Positions 12,713 to 26,300 of a stretch of 64,000 nucleotides of DNA are shown here, piece by piece; positions within the stretch are counted from its first letter, which is position 1, and each line of letters begins with the position of its first letter. The translations under genes and the position numbers were made by a program. The stretch is from Cheilinus undulatus (taxonomy: Eukaryota; Chordata; Actinopteri; Labriformes; Labridae): assembly GCF_018320785.1 (NCBI RefSeq), contig NC_054867.1, forward strand, positions 29,887,855 through 29,951,854. The letters are read 5' to 3'. The notes under the pieces are model-generated. The model did no database searches. It saw only the letters and a list, made by a program, of their open reading frames with translations, and was not told where the DNA came from.

Positions 12713-15700
12713 ATGAAAAGCGCTGTGGATACGAACATGATCAAGGAAAACCGGTGGAACATACCCCCCAATGCTCCGGCGTGCATGGAGAAACACCTGT
12801 GTTCAGCTCAATACAGAGCAGGTACGTAACATGCAAGCTAGCTGCAGGACCGAGTAGTAAACACGTGGGGCTGCTTTTTGTTATGTCTTCATTCTGAACT
12901 GATGTGCATGGGGTTGTCTTATATGTATTTTCCCCCATATTGTTTTTATTCATTGAAAAAAGCGCGCGGATATTTCGCTGGATTCTGTTGCAGGTAGCTG
13001 GAAGGCTAACTCATCAAACAAAATACATTTGGCTTTTGAGTGAGGGGTTCCCTGTGGATTATTTATTATTACCTAATTGACGAGTGGCTTTTAATCACTT
13101 AGTTTAGTTGCCAGTTAAGGTAGCAGTGAAATAGGTATTTTAATGTGTTTTAGCTAATTGCTCTCTTCCCAGATGGCACCTTCCTGCTGGGTGCCTCCAG
13201 CCTCACTGGCAGGAGCTGGCAGGGGTCTGTGTGGATCTACAGCGACCCTTCTCAAGCCCCCAATGAGGAACAGTGCAAAGCCGGTGTTCAGACTGAAGCT
13301 GGAGTCACAGATGTCAAATGGGTATCAGAAAAGGGTGTAGTGGTGGCATCAGACTCTGGTAAGACACTGATTAGCTGCATTTCTGAATGTAGTAGTTAGC
13401 AACATTCAAAATTATTTTACCTTGTCAAAATCAAACTAAATTGTGTTTGACTCCTTACTCTGCAGGTGCACTAGAGCTCTGGGAACTGGCAGAGGATGAG
13501 CGCCTGCTGGTGAATCGCTTCACGAAACACGAGCACGACCACATTGTCACCTCAGTGAGTCCAGTTGCAGGTGCAAGCAGTGCTGTCACTGGCAGCATGG
13601 ACTGCCGGTTAGAGCCTTTTTTTTAACTTGTATGAACACAGTTTGATGAAGTTTCATGGAAGATCAGAAGAATATTTGATATTTTTGTTTAAATCTTTGG
13701 CATCACAATTTTGGATCCTTTTTCATCTCTGTATACCTTTTTGACTTTTGTACCTGCAGGATTAAAGTTTGGGATCTTAGCCAGGAGATGGTTGTTACGA
13801 CCTACAATGGTAAGGACACATGAAATGTTACAGTAAGGATATCAAGAAGGCATGTGTATGTTTTGCAGAAGCCAGTTGTTTCTTATCCTGCCTGAAATGT
13901 AGTAGAAATTATCCAGCTGGCCTCCATTTAACAAACTGACATTTTGAAATTGTATTCTTCTCTATATGACAAACTTCAGAACTTAGATTTTTTGTTTTAC
14001 AAATTTGTATCATGATTTAACTTTGGCAAAATGAGACTGAACAGATTAACGGGCATTACGTAGGATGTACTCAACAAAGTTATGGGGCCATGTGAAAAAG
14101 GAGTTCTTGGCTGGTCTGGAAGTCATTTAACGTTAACCTCTGGCCTTCCTGGTATTACATATCATATCTGTTAATATCAATGCATATATTGCCAATCAGA
14201 CAATGATTGATGATGCATTCTGAGTTTGGTGTCATTGGCACAAAAGTGGATTTTTTTTATTATGTTGGATAGATTTTATCCTTGTTGTAACAATGATTCT
14301 TGGCAGTAAATCTTATGATGCCACATTTGTAAGGAACATGCATTTGTGGGATGAGCAGCAGAGCGGAGTACTGCAGGTTGTGCCCATGAAAATTATGCCA
14401 AATATTCTCCTGACAATTCCAAACATCTTATTTTGTTGATGCTATTGACTCTAGCTTTGAGCTTCTGTTACCCTCAGGTGCTCACAGTCATGTGCCTGTC
14501 TGTCAGCACTGATAGAGGAACATCTTTTGGTGAAGACAGTGTGATGGTGTGGGACATAATCTCCCTCACTAGAAAAATGAGGCTTTTCATCACTGGAGGC
14601 AATCTCAATGCAGTGAGATATCGAGATGAGATTCTTCAACCAGTGGTTATCCAGTATCTCCATGGTCTGAGACTGAACTCTTTCCTCCACGACAACACTC
14701 GCCCACACAGAGTGGGTTAATCAGAGACTACCTTCAGAATTTGGGAGTGGAGAGAATGGAAAGGCCTGCCAGCAGTCCTGACCTCAACCCCATGGAACAC
14801 TTGTGGGATCAGCTTGGGTGGGCTGTTCATGCCACAGTGACCAACCCAACCACAATGGCTGATGTGGGATAGATGCTGGTGAAAGAATGGGTTGCCATTC
14901 CAGATAAGCTATTAAGCACTGACAGAGAAGATCTGGCAACCTGCATGCTCAGCTCTGCTGCTTATCCCACAAATGCATGTTCCTTACAAATGTGGCACCA
15001 TTTAAAAGAAAAATAAATGGGCTTTCTAACAGTATAAGAATTACTTTTTTGCTTTATTTAGAATGAAAAATTATCACTGGTAAAGATGCAAACAACCAAA
15101 GCTAATATTTCTCTTTTATTCTCTTCAGCGCACACAGGACCGATCAGTTGTGTTGCCTGCAGTCCTTCTGACGAGTCTCTTTTCCTCTCCTGTGGTCAAG
15201 TAAGACATTAATTGAAACTTAACAATGCTTTTGGTAAATGTATAACCAATAACACAGATGAACCATGACTGAAACTAAATTAGGCCAGGAGATAAAATTG
15301 CATAAGGACTTACGTGTTTGAGTGAAGAATAGAATGCATTTACTATTATTGCACAAAACACAATAGTCGTGCTATATTGTTTTTTTTAAATATGACCTCT
15401 CTTACCTGCCCACATGCCAACTCAACACAAAAACAAATGGTTGATTGCAATAGGAAGACAAGTACCTGAAAGAAATTTCTCTCTAGTCGATCTTAAATTT
15501 TACAAAGGAGTGTAAGGCTCACAATGTGAACAACAGAAAAGCAGGCAAAGAACTGCCAGTTTTTGTCCTTGTTATTAAAACTTCACCTGTTTTATCTTTT
15601 CCTCTGTCTCTCAGGATGGTCGTGTTCTGATGTGGGACAGGAGAAAGCCAAACAAACCAGCTACTAGAATAGGTGAGCAACAGGTTTTGCCAGGTTGTTG

Positions 15701-17170
15701 TTAGTGCTGCGTTTGATTGAGCTAGAGTAGAGACTTGTATCACATCTATTTTCTAAAACAGTAGCTAGCAGGCCATGTTCTGTTGGCTGTAAAAACAAGT
15801 CTTATCTGATTTTTTTCACATCCACATAAAATTAAAGTGTCTAAGACTTAGAAATAGAACCAGAGAAAATAGGTCCCTTAACCACACTACAAGATCATGG
15901 AGCTGATTTTGGGCTTGATTTATGATCAAAATCCTGTTTTTGGGGGTAACTGAGGACAGCTGATCGGGACTCAATGGGCTGTTATGTAGAACGGAGCAAC
16001 AGCCCATCAGGAAGCACAACAAACAGCCATGACAGTGATGGTAAATGTGAAGTTAGATGGATGGACGTCAGAATGAAGGACCAAATTGTTGATTTGTGGC
16101 AGCAGTACAAGTGTTTATGCAAACATAACAGAATCAATCTGGCAGGAAGAGGAGCTGGACCACAATTGCTACCACACACTATGAGAAAAAAATGGTTAAT
16201 TCTGTTATTTGTTGCCATGTGTAGAGTGTCTCACATTTTTTAAATCAGTTAGAATTTTAAAAATCTTCTAGTGTGTACCAGGCTTTAGCTAGTTCATTTT
16301 CACTAAAATGAAACTATAATATTCCCACGCTCAATCCCATCACTTCCAGTTTAAAATCAATGTCACTGACAGGTTTATGATAGAACAAGTCTGATCTTGT
16401 GACTCTGAATGTAATAGGCTGTCTGTGTAATTAAATAATATTCATCTTGTTAGGACGCAGTCCCTCATAATGATGCATATCCTGTTCTGATTCTAATATA
16501 TTCTGTGTTTTTGTTTTAGACATGGATTCCCCCAGCTGCTCCCCCACTACTGCAGCCTGGCACCCTCACCACAGAAGTACCATTGCTATTGGTAAGGCCT
16601 GGCAGTAAATCATTGATTGACATGAATTGGCTGTCCCTCCATGTTTGATCATGCTTGTTGTGCCTCAGGTGATGAGCTGGGCAGAGTGACAGTGAAGGAT
16701 TTCCTGGGAACAGAGCCAGCCAGGGTGGAGAAAGTCCACAGCCGTAGAGTCAATGGGCTTACCTTCTCCACACATAGGTAAACAGAAATCCTTGCAGAGT
16801 ATCACTTGCTCTTACATTTCTCCTTTTCTAAAATGTAACCTCATTTTTGTTTGTCCTAATCTCAGCGCTTCATTGCTCGCCTCCATAAGTGATGATTGTT
16901 CCCTCGCTGTAATGAACTCTGATCTGCAAGAAATGTAAGGATTTGCACTCAACACTGAAACAAATATATCCTCAACAATGAAACACTTAACCATGTCATG
17001 CTGGGTTTTTTTTTTTTCTTTTCAGACATAGAGATCGGCAACACCAGGACTTTGTCAAAGGTGTGTGTTGGCTCCACGGTGGCTCCAACACTCTAACAAC
17101 TGTAGGCTGGGATCACCTCGTGCTTCACCACACGGTGGGTCAAGCTTCTGGGGCTCCCAACTCCTCTTAA
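12713..17170 (+). CDS. wdr77: WDR77 / MEP50, methylosome WD-repeat protein
   Basis: Ten exons: 12713-12821, 13173-13358, 13466-13607, 13760-13809, 15129-15199, 15615-15672, 16520-16591, 16669-16777, 16866-16934 and 17026-17170. They join in phase to 336 residues (human MEP50 has 342). Hallmarks are [14 protein letters not shown] near the N-terminus, [74 protein letters not shown] and, near the C-terminus, [12 protein letters not shown], all matching the seven-bladed WD propeller. It is the obligate partner of the arginine methyltransferase PRMT5 and presents substrates such as H4, H2A and Sm proteins. The ATG at 12713 directly follows an in-frame TGA (12710-12712), so it is the most upstream possible start, and it gives an N-terminus of near-human length; the in-frame ATG at 12737 is the alternative. 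Intron 4 carries a Tc1-like relic. Confidence 0.95.
14317..15000 (+). mobile_element. Shortened Tc1-like transposon with foldback ends, in wdr77 intron 4
   Basis: About 50 bases at the left (GCCACATTTGTAAGGAACAT and on to GCAGCAGAGC) recur inverted at the right end, nearly unchanged. Between them lies only the C-terminal half of a Tc1-type transposase on the plus strand: [42 protein letters not shown] (second catalytic Asp), then, after a frame change and an internal stop, [14 protein letters not shown] (catalytic Glu). At 684 bases it is less than half of a complete element. Its sequence is unlike the Tc1 copy at 4998-6678, so it is a different lineage. Confidence 0.85.
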
Positions 17171-17453
17171 ACAAGGCTGATGTTCACCCACATGGGACAG
17201 GAATGGTTTAAAATGGCTACTTCCCCCCTATTTTTAGGGGTGTCTGTGTATGTAAAAGTACTTTATTCAGGAAGCTTAGCTTGAATGCTTTATGGTTATT
17301 TAGATATTTACCAAATGTTTGAAATTTTCCCTCCCGATGCTCACTCTGGTCTGTAACTACTCTGAAACAGTCTTGATCCATTTTATTAATACTGCTTATC
17401 ATTTTGTTGTGTGATCAAACTCAAGGCAACCCATTTGTATTTCATAATTTTAC

Positions 17454-17459
17454 ATTAAA
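17454..17459 (+). terminator. wdr77: Candidate wdr77 poly(A) signal (ATTAAA)
   Basis: ATTAAA, the commonest variant of the poly(A) signal, lies about 285 bases after the wdr77 stop codon. A cleavage site cannot be read directly. Confidence 0.4.
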
Positions 17460-20363
17460 GGTAACTCAGTGTTGTGATAGCAAAGGTATTATTTGTGTTT
17501 GTCTGTGCTCTCTTTAATTTAAGCCACACAAAGATTATGGGATGAAAGTACTGAGAAGGAGAAGAGCTACATATGTTTCTATAAGGTTTGATTTTAACAC
17601 TGAATACCAAGTAGCATCCTCTGTATATTAGTAAACTGTGTATCCGACAGTGACCCCATTAATCTGCTCCTGGTTCACAACATGGTAGTGTGTTATGTGT
17701 TGTGTGCCACTAAGTATTGACACTTGGCTCACAAGTTAACAAGATTACACAGTGATTCACACAGTTAGTGGAAGCTATGGTGTCACTGCTAATCTGTTGT
17801 CTGACGTGGTAGACTGGATTTATGGGGCTATAATCATGTTCACAACACCAGCACCATGTCTTTTAGACAGTATAATAGACAGTATAATAATGTGTGCCAC
17901 AGGATGCTGGTTTGACTCACTTATTGGAAAAATATTTAATAACAAAGCCACTAAGTCACTAAAATGATTTACTAATATTAAAGATCAAGAGATTGCCTAA
18001 AACAAAAGGTTGGGCAAATATAATTTATTGGTACAGGGGAGATGCTTGAACCTTACTGCATTTTCTCATTTGAAAGATTTTTTATATCATAAAAGTCAAA
18101 ACCGGAGTTAAGATTTAGATCAGTTAGTAAAGCAGGCATCTGTATACAGAGGCTGAAGTACTCGCACAGGGGTCGCGGGATCATTCGCTGGTCTCTGTGC
18201 CATTTGGTGCACATCTTCCCCTGCTCCCTCCCCATGTCTCCTGTTTTTCAACAGTTGCCCTATCGGAATAAATGCATAAAAGCCCCCTAAAAATATTTTA
18301 AAAAATGTAAAAACTGCACATTGTTCAAGACAAAGCTCTGTAGTTGTACTTAGTACTTAATATTGTTCCTTAGATACTAGGCCAAAAAGACAGTATTTAC
18401 TGCACTTATTTTAGCTGACTACAGCTAACAGCTGACTTATGACTAGGCATGTCAGTAGTCATCCTTAAAATGATACCTCTGGTCTATATGAGACCAGATT
18501 TCACAAACCGTTTCAATACAGAGCTGTGCAGTACTTCTTGAATAGTTCATGGCCCTGTCAAAGAAAAGATAAGGTATGCTGCTAAAAAGACAATGATGCA
18601 AGTTAACAATACCTCTTTACTCTTGCCAATTGTGACTACAATTACAGTGCAACTGTCACACCTCTTGTTTCAAACTCTTAACCAAAACACCCCCCACACC
18701 TTTTTCTTGCCGTAAGCATTTTATGAATGCAAAAATGAAGAAAAAAAACACAGGACTAGAGAACTTGATACTAACAGTAAAGACTTAAAAAACTTTAAAT
18801 AACTTCCTGAAGAAGGCTAGACACTGAAACATGTTGTCCATATCAATTATGCTCTACTTGAAGAACATGCTAGTACAATAAAGGCATTTTAGTTTTATTG
18901 TTCTTTGAGAGACAAGGGCATTGGTTTCTAATGGTTATTTTCCATAACAGAATTTACACCCAAAAGACCAAAGTGATTATAGTTAACTAAAAATAACTAA
19001 AAACTACAATGTAAACTAAATAAAAACTAAGCTTTGAACTAAAACTTAAATCTGTGCTAGTCTTAGTCTTTGATGGTAACATACTGACTGATATGTACGT
19101 TCAAGCCTAGAGAGATCAAAATGGCTTGATTTGGTTGGAGATTTCACACAATGGCACAATTCAAGTACTGAGTTTCATTTGAACATCAGATTTTATTAGT
19201 TTGAATCAAAAGTGAACTGTAGCCTGTTTGAATTTTTTTTTAATATGCGATGTTTACTTTTTTGACCCTTTTGGGTCACCCCCCTAACAAGTATTCCTTA
19301 TTGCTGAAAAAAACAACAACAACAACAAAAAAACTAAACTAAAACAAAATATTTTTGCAAAATTAAACTGAACTAAATAAAAATCAAAACCACAGTAATG
19401 AGAGTTCCAAAGTGTTTTAACCAAAGACTCAATAACAATTACTACAACTTGTAGTTAATGCTCAGTTTTATTTTCATTTAGGGAGTTGTTAGACAACGTT
19501 GGACTTTGATAAACTGCTTGCTTAAGACTTGGATGCCAATATTTTAAATATTGTGATCATATAAACTTAAAATGTACATAAAACTCAATTTTATACAATC
19601 GTAGTTCCTTCTAAATCTTTTTACAAACTATATATTTACAGAAAAGCAAAAGTGTAGCAAATATGGCTTACATATTTACTGTATATGAACATTTCCAAGA
19701 TTAATAAATATGAGAAACAATCCCACTGAGTAATACACACATCCTTAGCTTTGTTTGAATTACAGGTTTGCTTTGTTCCAGTGGACCTACATAATATACA
19801 TGTAACAGTTCTCTGGCAGAACATGTTACTACACCATGAACCACAATAATTACACTGTACATCAGAGCTTTGTTACAATTAATCTTCTGATGACTGACTC
19901 AAGAGTCTACAATCTAAGATTTATTTAAGAATACAGTTTTTTAGTTGATCATTATTATCAATCTGCCTGTTTAAAAGATATTTCCCCTGCAGCATTGGCA
20001 CTGATTAAAAGCTTTGGTTATAAAGGCAACATACAATACAGTATACCTCTACACAGAACAAGAGCAGTAAAAGAAGAATCCTTTGAAAATGGTCCATTTA
20101 AAAATAAGATGTAAACATATGAAACTATATCTGACAGTGACACGTGATCGCTAAAGGTTGAAAAGTTAACTGACTACATTCAGAGCTGAACATTGTTATG
20201 GGACTTTTGTAACATTTGCCTCTGACATTTTTGTAACTCGTTTGTTTGAAGTGCTTCATATCAATTGTTCCAAATCATTTTGATGCAAAATGACATAATC
20301 CAAAAAATATGTCATGTACCAGAATACTTAACATTAGGACCATCTATCTTATTGATACGTCCC
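17460..20363. other. Tail-to-tail spacer between wdr77 and C6orf132
   Basis: No coding exon is visible. The right part is presumably the 3' untranslated region of the C6orf132 homologue, which ends at 20364 on the minus strand. The spacer holds a SINE relic (about 18,145-18,290), an ACTAAAA-rich interspersed repeat (about 18,975-19,080), and short AAC runs (19,310-19,335). The remainder is AT-rich with nothing I can name. Confidence 0.5.
18145..18290 (+). repeat. Relic of a tRNA-derived SINE
   Basis: The segment runs from a tRNA-like region (GGTCGCGGGATCATTCGCTG) through CCATGTCTCCTG to a tail reading TGCCCTATCGGAATAAATGC. This is the same order and tail (TGTCCTATC..AATAAAGGC on the sense strand) as the better-preserved copies at 30,107-30,285 and 47,895-48,080. 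It is decayed, with no clear target duplication. Confidence 0.55.
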
Positions 20364-23300
20364 TCAAGATTCCTCTTTACTGTAAAGAGTAATTGGATTT
20401 TTGGTTCCAGGCCGAACTGTGAAGGTCATCCCATACTGATGTTTTGAATGCACTCCATTGCTGAAAAGAAAAACATACTCATGATTATTATTTAAGACTA
20501 TAACCAAACACTTGGCCTTCAGATTAAACAATAATAATAGGTTTAATATTTGAAAACTGGATGTCTTACCTGACGGGGCTTTTCACAGAGGAAGTATCCT
20601 GATTTTTTCGGACCAATTTACCCTCAAGCTCGCGCATGTCCACAGCAGCCGTTTTGTTCACAACAGGGTTAGTCTTGCTCTGTGGTGAGACTTTGGGGGC
20701 AAAAGGGACCTTATTTTCCTCATCAGACAAGGGACTGCCCCAGTCATCAGAACTGGACTCTGTCTCCTTCACATGGGCCATTTTGTGGTCCATTTCTGCC
20801 ATTTTCTTCTGCAAGATGCTCAAGAGTGTGACCTGACTGGGTGAAAGATTGGATGGGAGCTGATTTGGGACCATCTTTGGTTTTGGCTGGATTTGTAGCT
20901 TTGGTTTGGGACTGGTGTCAGGAGGTGGGAGTTTAGGAGCTTGTGGGGGTTTCGGAGGAGGAGGTGGCAATGGAGCTTGAGCTATAGGAGCAGGGTTTAA
21001 AGTTGGCGTTGTTGCCGTTTTCCTGGGAGGGTCTGGTGGAGGAATGGAAGGTGGAGGACCCACAATATCATCTAAATCATCAAACTCTGGAGGTGGAGGG
21101 AGCAGCGGAATATTTAACTCCTCTTTCCTTTCCTCATGCTTGGGAGTTGGAGATTTTGAGAGCCCTCTATTTGTGTTTTGCTTCTGTGGAGCCAGATTGG
21201 TCCAACTTGGGGAACCATCTACTTGATTGAAACCTGGACTGCTAGATGGGATCTGAGACTTGACCAGTGCAGGGCTTCCTGATTTTTCTGAGGTCTGAAG
21301 TGTTTGCCTATGGTTCCCAGGACTGACAGGCTTTGGACTTTCCTGAACTCTTTCTTGAGATGCCAAAGAAGAAGATGAGCTGGACCTTGGAGTGACCACA
21401 AAGGAATTGGGACTTGAATCACTTGGTTGAATGCTTGCACTGGGCAGTTCATCCTCCTTGGCACTGTTTTCCCGGGACAGAGAATGAGTTGCTCTGTCTT
21501 TCTCTCTTTTTTTAGCTGCCATTAAAAGAGCCAATGGGGAAGCTGCATGTCCCTCTTTTGCCCTATTGGTTTCACTACTCTTCAGGTTGCGTAATTTACG
21601 GTCTAAAAATGGACTAAATTTAGTACTTGGTTTTGGAGATACTTCAAGTTTTTCATTCCTTGGCTCTGGACTAATCGAAGTACTGTTTGGTTTCTGAATC
21701 AATGGGGAAGTCTGATTCAAATTCCTATGAGGTTTGTTTATTGGTGGTGCAAGAACCATCTCCACTTTAGCTTCCTTGTCCTCAGGCAGGGAGGATTTAG
21801 AGGGCTGAGTAACTTGCAAGTTATCCTTCAGTTCCTGTACATCTTTGGAAACTGGTTTAGACAGAGTTGGCACATTAGGGGCTTTCCCATCAACAGTTTG
21901 AGCAGGCAAAGAATCTTCCAGGAGTAACCTCTGCTTGGGTCTTGTCTCTGGTTCCTCATAGCCTTTAAGAACTGAGACCGTTGGAACATCGTAAAGCTTT
22001 GCTTTGTGTTGGGGATTGAAAGTGGACAGTGTTGGTGTGTGTGCAGGGGGAGGTGGGGCAGGAGTTTGTGGTGGGGAATCAAGGTTGGACATGGAGGACA
22101 GTCTTATGGGTTTTGGAGGAGGTGTCTTATGATTTTTTGGTGGGGGCTGTGGTGGGGCAAACTTTGGATGGTCAGGTACTGGGACATATGGTGGACTAGA
22201 AATGGGTACTGATGATGCAGAGTTGGTAGAGCAAGTGGATGGAGGCTTTGGCGGAGCCATTGTTGGCGGTTTTAGGAAGGGTAAATCTCCCCCTTGCATG
22301 GATGGTGTCACAGATGGAGGGTTTGGAGCTGGCATGGAAGGAGGCTGAAGGATTGCTGGGTCTAGAGTGCTAAGGTCACCCATGAAGTCTGGTGGAGGGA
22401 TAAAAGTCCCTATTGATGGAGTGAATGTCCCTGGTGGGGGTGGAGGTGCTGTAGACGGAGGAGGAGGAACAAAGATATCCTCCTCGTCAAGGTCAGGCAT
22501 GGATATAACGGATCCATTGGTCAACTGATCTCCGCTGACTGGTGAAAAGGAGAGAGAGGATAAAGGAAACGTTTATTGCCGATGAACATTGCATATGCAG
22601 ACAGCTTAAAATATCTATAACTTGAAAGAGCATGGGTGGAAAGTATCGAATTACATTTACTCACATTACTGTAATTCAGTAGTTTTTTTTCATCTACTTA
22701 TACTCTTATAACATCTTGAAATCAGCACTTTTATTCCTACTTAAGTAAGTTTTAACCAGAGTAACTGTACTTTTAATTGATCACAATACTTGTGTACTTT
22801 TCCCAACTGTGTTGACTACACAGTAGCACACAGTGAGAGAATGATTCCACATCAGATCCCAAAACAGCAAAAACTGGAATGTTTATTCCTCAGGGTTAGA
22901 CATTTCAGAGTTGATTTTAACTCCTAAAGTGTCATTTCTTCCAGTCTGAGTGAAATGGTCTTCAATGTAGGAGTTGTTTGACAATGTTTATCCATCATTG
23001 TTAGTTCAGTTCTGTAAAGAATAAATCAATCTAAGCTGCACCCACTGCAATTTCAAATGTGAGGGGTTTGTGGGTGAAGTTTCCCATCATGTCCTTAGGC
23101 AGACTTTTTTGATGTGTTTCATATATGTTAAGTTGTGTTTGGATGTTGCCTGTTGTACAGTAGTCCCTGATTTGGATCTTTTGGTCATGCTTCTGGTGGA
23201 TTGTTGCAGTGAGACCCATTGGGTTAGAATTCCTATAGTCTTAGTAATAGGTTCGTTACCTTTAGTTGTTGGTGCAAGCTATTTTTAGATCAGCTGGGCT

Positions 23301-26300
23301 AAGATGGGAGCTGCTCTGCCAACTCTATGGAGTCTTATGGTAATTCCGGCTTTCCCTCATCAAATACACAATCCAACAACTCCGAAACGCTCTCGTGGAC
23401 AAGTTGTGACCTGCACATTCACCACGCCATGAAATAATAACATATAATTATGTATCATTTCGAAGTAAGTACGAGTAAACCACTTTTACCGCTTTTGAAA
23501 TCCTTCTGCCCAGCAGCCATGGCTGGAGTGTAGTTCCGGTTTTGCATTTGCCTCTAAAACCACCCCGTCTCGTAATGTTCCATGATTATTTCATAGTGTG
23601 GTGAATGTGCAGGTCACAACTTGTCCACGAGAGCGTTTCGGAGTTGTTGGATTGTGTATTTGATGAGGGAAAGCCGGAATTACCATAAGACTCCATAGAG
23701 TTGGCAGAGCAGCTCCCATCTCAGCCCAGCCCAGCTTGCACCAACAACTAAAGTGACAAACCTATTACTAAGACTATAGGAATTATGGTAATGGGCGAAT
23801 TTGCCAAAATGTTGACGTATCCCTTTAAGTAAACTTTAAATTAAATACTTAGTAGACTTTTAGACTAGTACTTCTACTTTAACGTAAGTACATTTTAACC
23901 AGCGTAACTTGTGTACAATAGTCATGTACTTTTTCCATTTCAGCACCAGAGTTACCATGCAATACTATAAAATTAAAAACCTTTCTAGGAACCAACACTT
24001 TTCAAAAAAGTGCATAAAAACATTTTTATGGTTAGGGTTATCAAGCCTTCCCCTCATAAAAAAATCCACATCCCTTGTTTGCAGGACTGGTAATAAAAGA
24101 AGATATGCCATAAGAAACCACAAATTGTTACACAAAAATGGAATCTGGAGTAGCCCTTTGACTGACTGGTGACCAGTCCAGGGTGTATCCAATAGCAGCT
24201 GGGATTAGCTTTAGACCTCCCTGCAAGCCCAAATAAGACAAGTGGTATCGAAGATGATTGATGGATTATGGAGTTCAAAGACCAATAGATTCAGAAACTA
24301 GGGGTATCGACTTTTTCCTTAAATGGAAACATGCCCATTCTGCCAATAGTTGCTTAGTATGGCTGTTTGGAAAGATTCCAGGGGTTTATTGTGCAATTGC
24401 CTGGACAAACATTTACTTGCCCTGAATTTTCAACCCTTTATGGAGACAGATTGCTTTAATCCATCAACTGAGACTGGCCAAAGGAACTACAAATGGTCTT
24501 AGTCTTTTGTAAATAATGGAATTTGCCATGCTTAAGTACATATTTGAGGTTGGTAGATGCTTACCTGAACCGTTGATCTTTGGACCACTGACTGGGGGAA
24601 GGAGGGGCACTTTGGGTGTCGGAACAGCAAACCCTTGGAAACTGTCACTTGAGGACTGTGAGAGGAAAAAAACAAGATTGTTTTATTATTATCCAAGACA
24701 ATGCAGACATTATAGTTCAAGAAGACTTTGGAATATGAGGGTTCCTAAACTTCCCACTCTTAATATGCCAAAAATGCTTTTTACAGGCAAATATTCACTA
24801 AACAAACCAGTTAACTTTGTCAGCTTCCAGTATTATTTTTAAGTAGGTTAGGTTAGTAGTTTTGTTAGCTACTGTAAGGAAGTTCAAACTACTTTACTGG
24901 CATTTTAATTTAAGTTAAACTGCAAGAAGAAAACTATCATTCTGTAACAAAGATCATAAGTTTATGACTTATATCTCCAAATGATGAGCTATTCTGAGGT
25001 TTCTTAAGTGTAATTTTTGTCCACAACATTATAGCATTCTTGGCTCATGAGCATCACTTGGTGAATCAGAGGATACACCTGTTATTCATTACATTGTTTC
25101 TGGTGTTAAATGGGCCTGGCTGAGAAAATACCTAGCTGTCACGTAGATACAGTATGTTTGGATGCATGTTTGAATCAGTGTTTTAGTGGCAAAAGAAAGA
25201 AGAGATGAGCTGGGGAGATATGCTGTACATTTAATGGCTTGAACACCACCAAAAGTAAACAAAGACTGTGTTGACACAATATAAGTCTGTGAGAAGTTAC
25301 CAGGTATTACCCCTTTAAAAGGTCAAAAAATCTTTGCAGTTAGACAAAAGATATTTCCACTACTCTGCCTCTTTGTGTTGTTTTCCTGTAGGGTCCTTTG
25401 AGTTGTTCTCTTATGCAATAAAGCACACCCCAGGTTTACATAGTTTGAGTAATTTGGACCTTTAAGTGCTTTTTTACATGTGGAACATCCATTAAAATTC
25501 CAACACCTTGGAAACCCTCACATAAATCTAAATATCAGGCAGATATGAGTAAGAGGGAAAGGCTTTTGAAAATAAAGTAGATTGGACATCTGCCTGAAAT
25601 TCACTCACACAAGAGTCTTAATGTAGCTTCTTGGAAAGGTATGTACCCTGCACCTCAGGACGAGGGTGTGTCTCTAAAAATGGCGTCAGATCTAGTTTGA
25701 TTCATACGTCTGTTCCCCGTGTTATGACTCACTTTCATCTGTCGCAGCAGTCTGAGCTGTCCTGCCCATGTGCTGCTGGGAGTGCCACAGCCAGCACATG
25801 CCACAGACGCATTCAAAGAACACTCCCAAACACTGAGGTGTGTGAACCAGAGCATAGATGAGTTCTTTATTTATACCTGCACCATGACAATTAAACTGGA
25901 GGCCTGCCAGACACACTGACTGTAAATGTCATGCTATAAGTTAAAGTAATTTGAAGTCAATTCACAGTGAAAACTGGCTCAGAAAGAGTTGAACAAATCT
26001 GCAATATAAAGTATCTGCCCATGAATAAATGCTGTGCCATCAACTTAGCTACAGGTACAAAAAAAGTTATCAGAAAAAGTCAGTTTATTATAAAATCAAG
26101 ATTTTTTAAGTCTACCATGGCTGTCACAGAGTTCATCACATACCCCAACAAACCAGCTAGCATTTTGTAGTTAAAGGGCCATGGGCCAAAGAGTTGTTTA
26201 TTATTGTGTGATCATTATCATCATGTGTAAGTGTATTGTGTTCACTGTGTATCATCTAACATTTTTACTGTCAGATTAATCCTTCAGTACAAAAGTTTCA

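Noticed and set aside
21219-21464. Second open frame on the same strand inside the large C6orf132 exon
   Set aside because: It is a shifted-frame shadow of the Pro/Ser-rich coding exon, as are the plus-strand frames at 20,636-22,212.
25655-25855. Minus-strand open frame in C6orf132 intron 2, beside an AP-1-like TGACTCA (25,725-25,731)
   Set aside because: No splice sites join it to the gene in phase and the peptide is unfamiliar. The seven-base AP-1 match alone is not evidence for an alternative promoter.
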